DNA of 64,000 nucleotides. Origin: LSCE01 sp050485425 (lineage in GTDB: Bacteria; Pseudomonadota; Gammaproteobacteria; Nitrococcales; Aquisalimonadaceae). Made by a program: the position numbers and the translations under genes. The stretch is from assembly GCA_050485425.1 (NCBI GenBank), contig JBJHBJ010000016.1, positions 13,097-77,096 of the forward strand, read 5' to 3'. The notes below the pieces were generated by a model. That model did not search any database. It was not told where the DNA came from and worked only from the letters and a program-made list of their open reading frames with translations. Positions 62,289 to 64,000 of this stretch are shown in pieces. Each line of letters begins with the position of its first letter. Positions within the stretch are counted from its first letter, which is position 1.

Positions 62289-63737
62289 TCAACGTCGCCA
62301 GAATGCAGGCGTGAACAGCACCAGCAGCGTGAAGACCTCCAGACGCCCCAGCAACATGGACAGCATCAGCGTCCACTTCGCCACCGGGCCGATGTCACCG
62401 TAATGCGAGGCCACCGCCCCCAGGCCAGGCCCGAGGTTGGTAATCGTGGCGCCGACCGCCGAGAACGCGGTGACCTGATCCAGCCCGGTGGCCATCAGCA
62501 CCATCATCATCAGCCCGAACAGCGCGATGAAGGTGGCGAAGTACCCCCACACGGCATCGATGACGCGCTCGTCCACCGCCCGGTTGCCCACCTTCACCAG
62601 CACCTGGGCCTGCGGATGGATCAGGCGGATCACTTCACGATACCCCTGCTTCAGCAACAGCAGGAAACGCACCACCTTGATGCCACCGGCGGTGGAGGCC
62701 GCACAGCCCCCGATGAACGCGGAAAGGATCAGCAGCACCGGCAGGAACAGCGGCCAGTCGGCGAATTCGGTGGTGGTGAACCCTGCCGTGGTGGCAATGG
62801 AAACCGTCTGGAAGATGGCATGGTGCAGGCTGCCGCCGAGCCCGTCGTACGGCCCGAACAGCCACAGCGTCACACTGACCACGACTCCGACGGTAACGAG
62901 GATAGCGATGAAGGTGCGCACTTCCGGATCATGCAGGTAGTTGCGCAGCGTGCGCCCCCGCCAGGCCACGAAATGCATGGCGAAGTTGATGCCGGCGAAG
63001 AACAGGAAGACCACGCAGATCATCTCGATCAGCGGGCTATTGAAGTGCCCGATACTTGCGTCGTAGGTGGAGTAGCCGCCGATGGCAACGGTCGAGAAAC
63101 TGTGACTGATGGCGTCGAACAGGCTCATGCCGGCCAGCCAGTAGGCCGTGGCGCAGGCGATGGTCAGCGTCAGGTAGATGTACCACAGCGCCTTGGCGGT
63201 CTCGGCAATGCGTGGTGTGAGCTTGCTGTCCTTGATCGGCCCCGGCATCTCTGCCCGGTAGAGCTGCATGCCGCCGACGCCCAGCATGGGCAGGATGGCA
63301 ACCGCCAGCACGATGATCCCCATCCCCCCCAGCCACTGCAGTTGCTGGCGGTAGAAGCGGATGGAGTGGGGCAGATCGTCGATGCCGGTAAGCACCGTGG
63401 CGCCGGTGGTGGTCAGGCCCGACATGCTCTCGAACACGGCGTCGGTGATCCCGACCGATGGCGATGGCGACAACACCAGTGGCAACGCCCCGGCGAGGCC
63501 CAGCACCACCCAGAACAGCACCACGATCAGAAAGCCGTCGCGCGTGCGCAGTTCCCGCCGGGTATTCCGCACCGGCGCCCAGAGCACCACGCCGGCAACG
63601 ATGATCACGGCCATGGCGGCCAGAAACGGCAGTACGTCGTTGCCATAGATCAGTGCCACCGCCAGCGGCGGCAGCATGGTGATGCTGAACAGCACAAGCA
63701 GCAGGCCCAGGATTCGCAGTACCGCGTCAAAATGCAT
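62289..63737 (-). CDS. trkH: Potassium uptake channel subunit TrkH
   Basis: This 482-residue membrane protein has the fourfold helix-pore-helix design. Pore segments are visible at ESMSGLTTTGATVLTGIDDLP, HSFSTVAIGGYSTYDAS, QTVSIATTAGFTTTEF and SAVGATITNLGPGLG. It carries K+ uptake gated by TrkA, whose gene lies 15 bases upstream on the same strand. Confidence 0.95.
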   Translation of the reverse strand: MHFDAVLRILGLLLVLFSITMLPPLAVALIYGNDVLPFLAAMAVIIVAGVVLWAPVRNTRRELRTRDGFLIVVLFWVVLGLAGALPLVLSPSPSVGITDAVFESMSGLTTTGATVLTGIDDLPHSIRFYRQQLQWLGGMGIIVLAVAILPMLGVGGMQLYRAEMPGPIKDSKLTPRIAETAKALWYIYLTLTIACATAYWLAGMSLFDAISHSFSTVAIGGYSTYDASIGHFNSPLIEMICVVFLFFAGINFAMHFVAWRGRTLRNYLHDPEVRTFIAILVTVGVVVSVTLWLFGPYDGLGGSLHHAIFQTVSIATTAGFTTTEFADWPLFLPVLLILSAFIGGCAASTAGGIKVVRFLLLLKQGYREVIRLIHPQAQVLVKVGNRAVDERVIDAVWGYFATFIALFGLMMMVLMATGLDQVTAFSAVGATITNLGPGLGAVASHYGDIGPVAKWTLMLSMLLGRLEVFTLLVLFTPAFWRR

Positions 63738-63752
63738 CGGAGCCCAGCCGCA

Positions 63753-64000
63753 TCAGATGAACGTGACGCCTACCTGGAACAACCGCTCGACCTCGCGGAT
63801 GCGGCGCTTGTCCACCAGGAACAGGATGACGTGGTCCTCGGACTCGATCACCAGGTCGTGATGGCCCATCAGTACCTGGTCCCCCCGCACCACGCAGCCG
63901 ATCGTCGCCCCCTTGGGCAACTTGATGTCCTCGATCGGGCGGCCCACCACCTTGGACGTGGCCGGGCTGCCATGGGCCACCGCCTCGATCGCCTCCGCCG
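63753..64000 (-). CDS. trkA: Potassium transporter regulatory subunit TrkA (3' end)
   Basis: The frame is open to the end of the window and encodes the last 81 or so residues: EAIEAVAHG, then VVGRPIEDIKLPKGATIGCVVRGDQVL, HHDLVIESEDHVILFLVDKR and the terminal VERLFQVGVTFI. This is the second TrkA_C domain. The Rossmann domains lie outside the window. It is upstream of trkH in one operon. Confidence 0.93.
   Translation of the reverse strand, partial: AEAIEAVAHGSPATSKVVGRPIEDIKLPKGATIGCVVRGDQVLMGHHDLVIESEDHVILFLVDKRRIREVERLFQVGVTFI

Overview
The window is a dense, high-GC chromosomal segment. It carries about 60 protein genes plus one strong small-RNA candidate, and it has no rRNA, tRNA, CRISPR array, prophage or insertion sequence that I can see. 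Several features point to a gammaproteobacterium, most likely a free-living, possibly halophilic, relative of Pseudomonas or Ectothiorhodospiraceae. These are ubiK-comM order, a Pseudomonas-like prpB-prpC-acnD-prpF-prpD block, hisBHAFIE followed by tatABC, the sucA-sucB-lpd order, a FadE-type acyl-CoA dehydrogenase, LpxL-type acyltransferase, TrkA/TrkH, and a Gac-type regulatory RNA. The taxon is inference from gene content; no 16S gene is present.

Layout. Positions 1-5914 hold the end of a sodium:solute (acetate-type) symporter, two tandem DUF294 nucleotidyltransferase-like proteins, a response regulator, and a membrane PAS protein fused to a DnaQ-like exonuclease. Positions 6195-12003 hold a small lipoprotein, an MDR oxidoreductase, the amt/glnK pair with a visible sigma54 promoter and tandem NtrC boxes, then ubiK and comM. 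Positions 12004-24160 hold a TIGR02444 protein, a DnaJ-related protein, priA, argS, a SPOR protein, an SseB-like protein, an HIBADH-family dehydrogenase, polyamine genes speA and speE, a pair of structured repeats, and fetAB. Positions 24361-35811 hold a fadE-like gene, a PilZ protein, a tightly packed TetR-hydrolase-MFS-NAD kinase cluster, DoxX, small hydrolases, and an unusual proton-channel stator pair.

Positions 36115-45379 hold a histidine phosphatase and the methylcitrate cluster preceded by an acuI-like acrylyl-CoA reductase. This suggests that acrylate or propionate is funnelled to pyruvate and succinate. Positions 45618-51308 encode the complete 2-oxoglutarate dehydrogenase complex. 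Positions 51993-60863 hold a large PilZ protein, tatCBA, the histidine genes, dtd, the small RNA and a phasin-like protein. Positions 61051-64000 hold an LpxL-type acyltransferase, a TPR protein, trkH and the end of trkA.

The most notable unlisted signal is at about 59572-59874. A GacA/UvrY-type box is followed by an RNA-sized segment with ten GGA motifs and a strong terminator, which has the architecture of a CsrB/RsmY/RsmZ RNA that titrates CsrA. A second is the pair of inverted repeats around speE/fetB, which keep a nearly identical 27-nt core while their flanking stems differ by paired changes.
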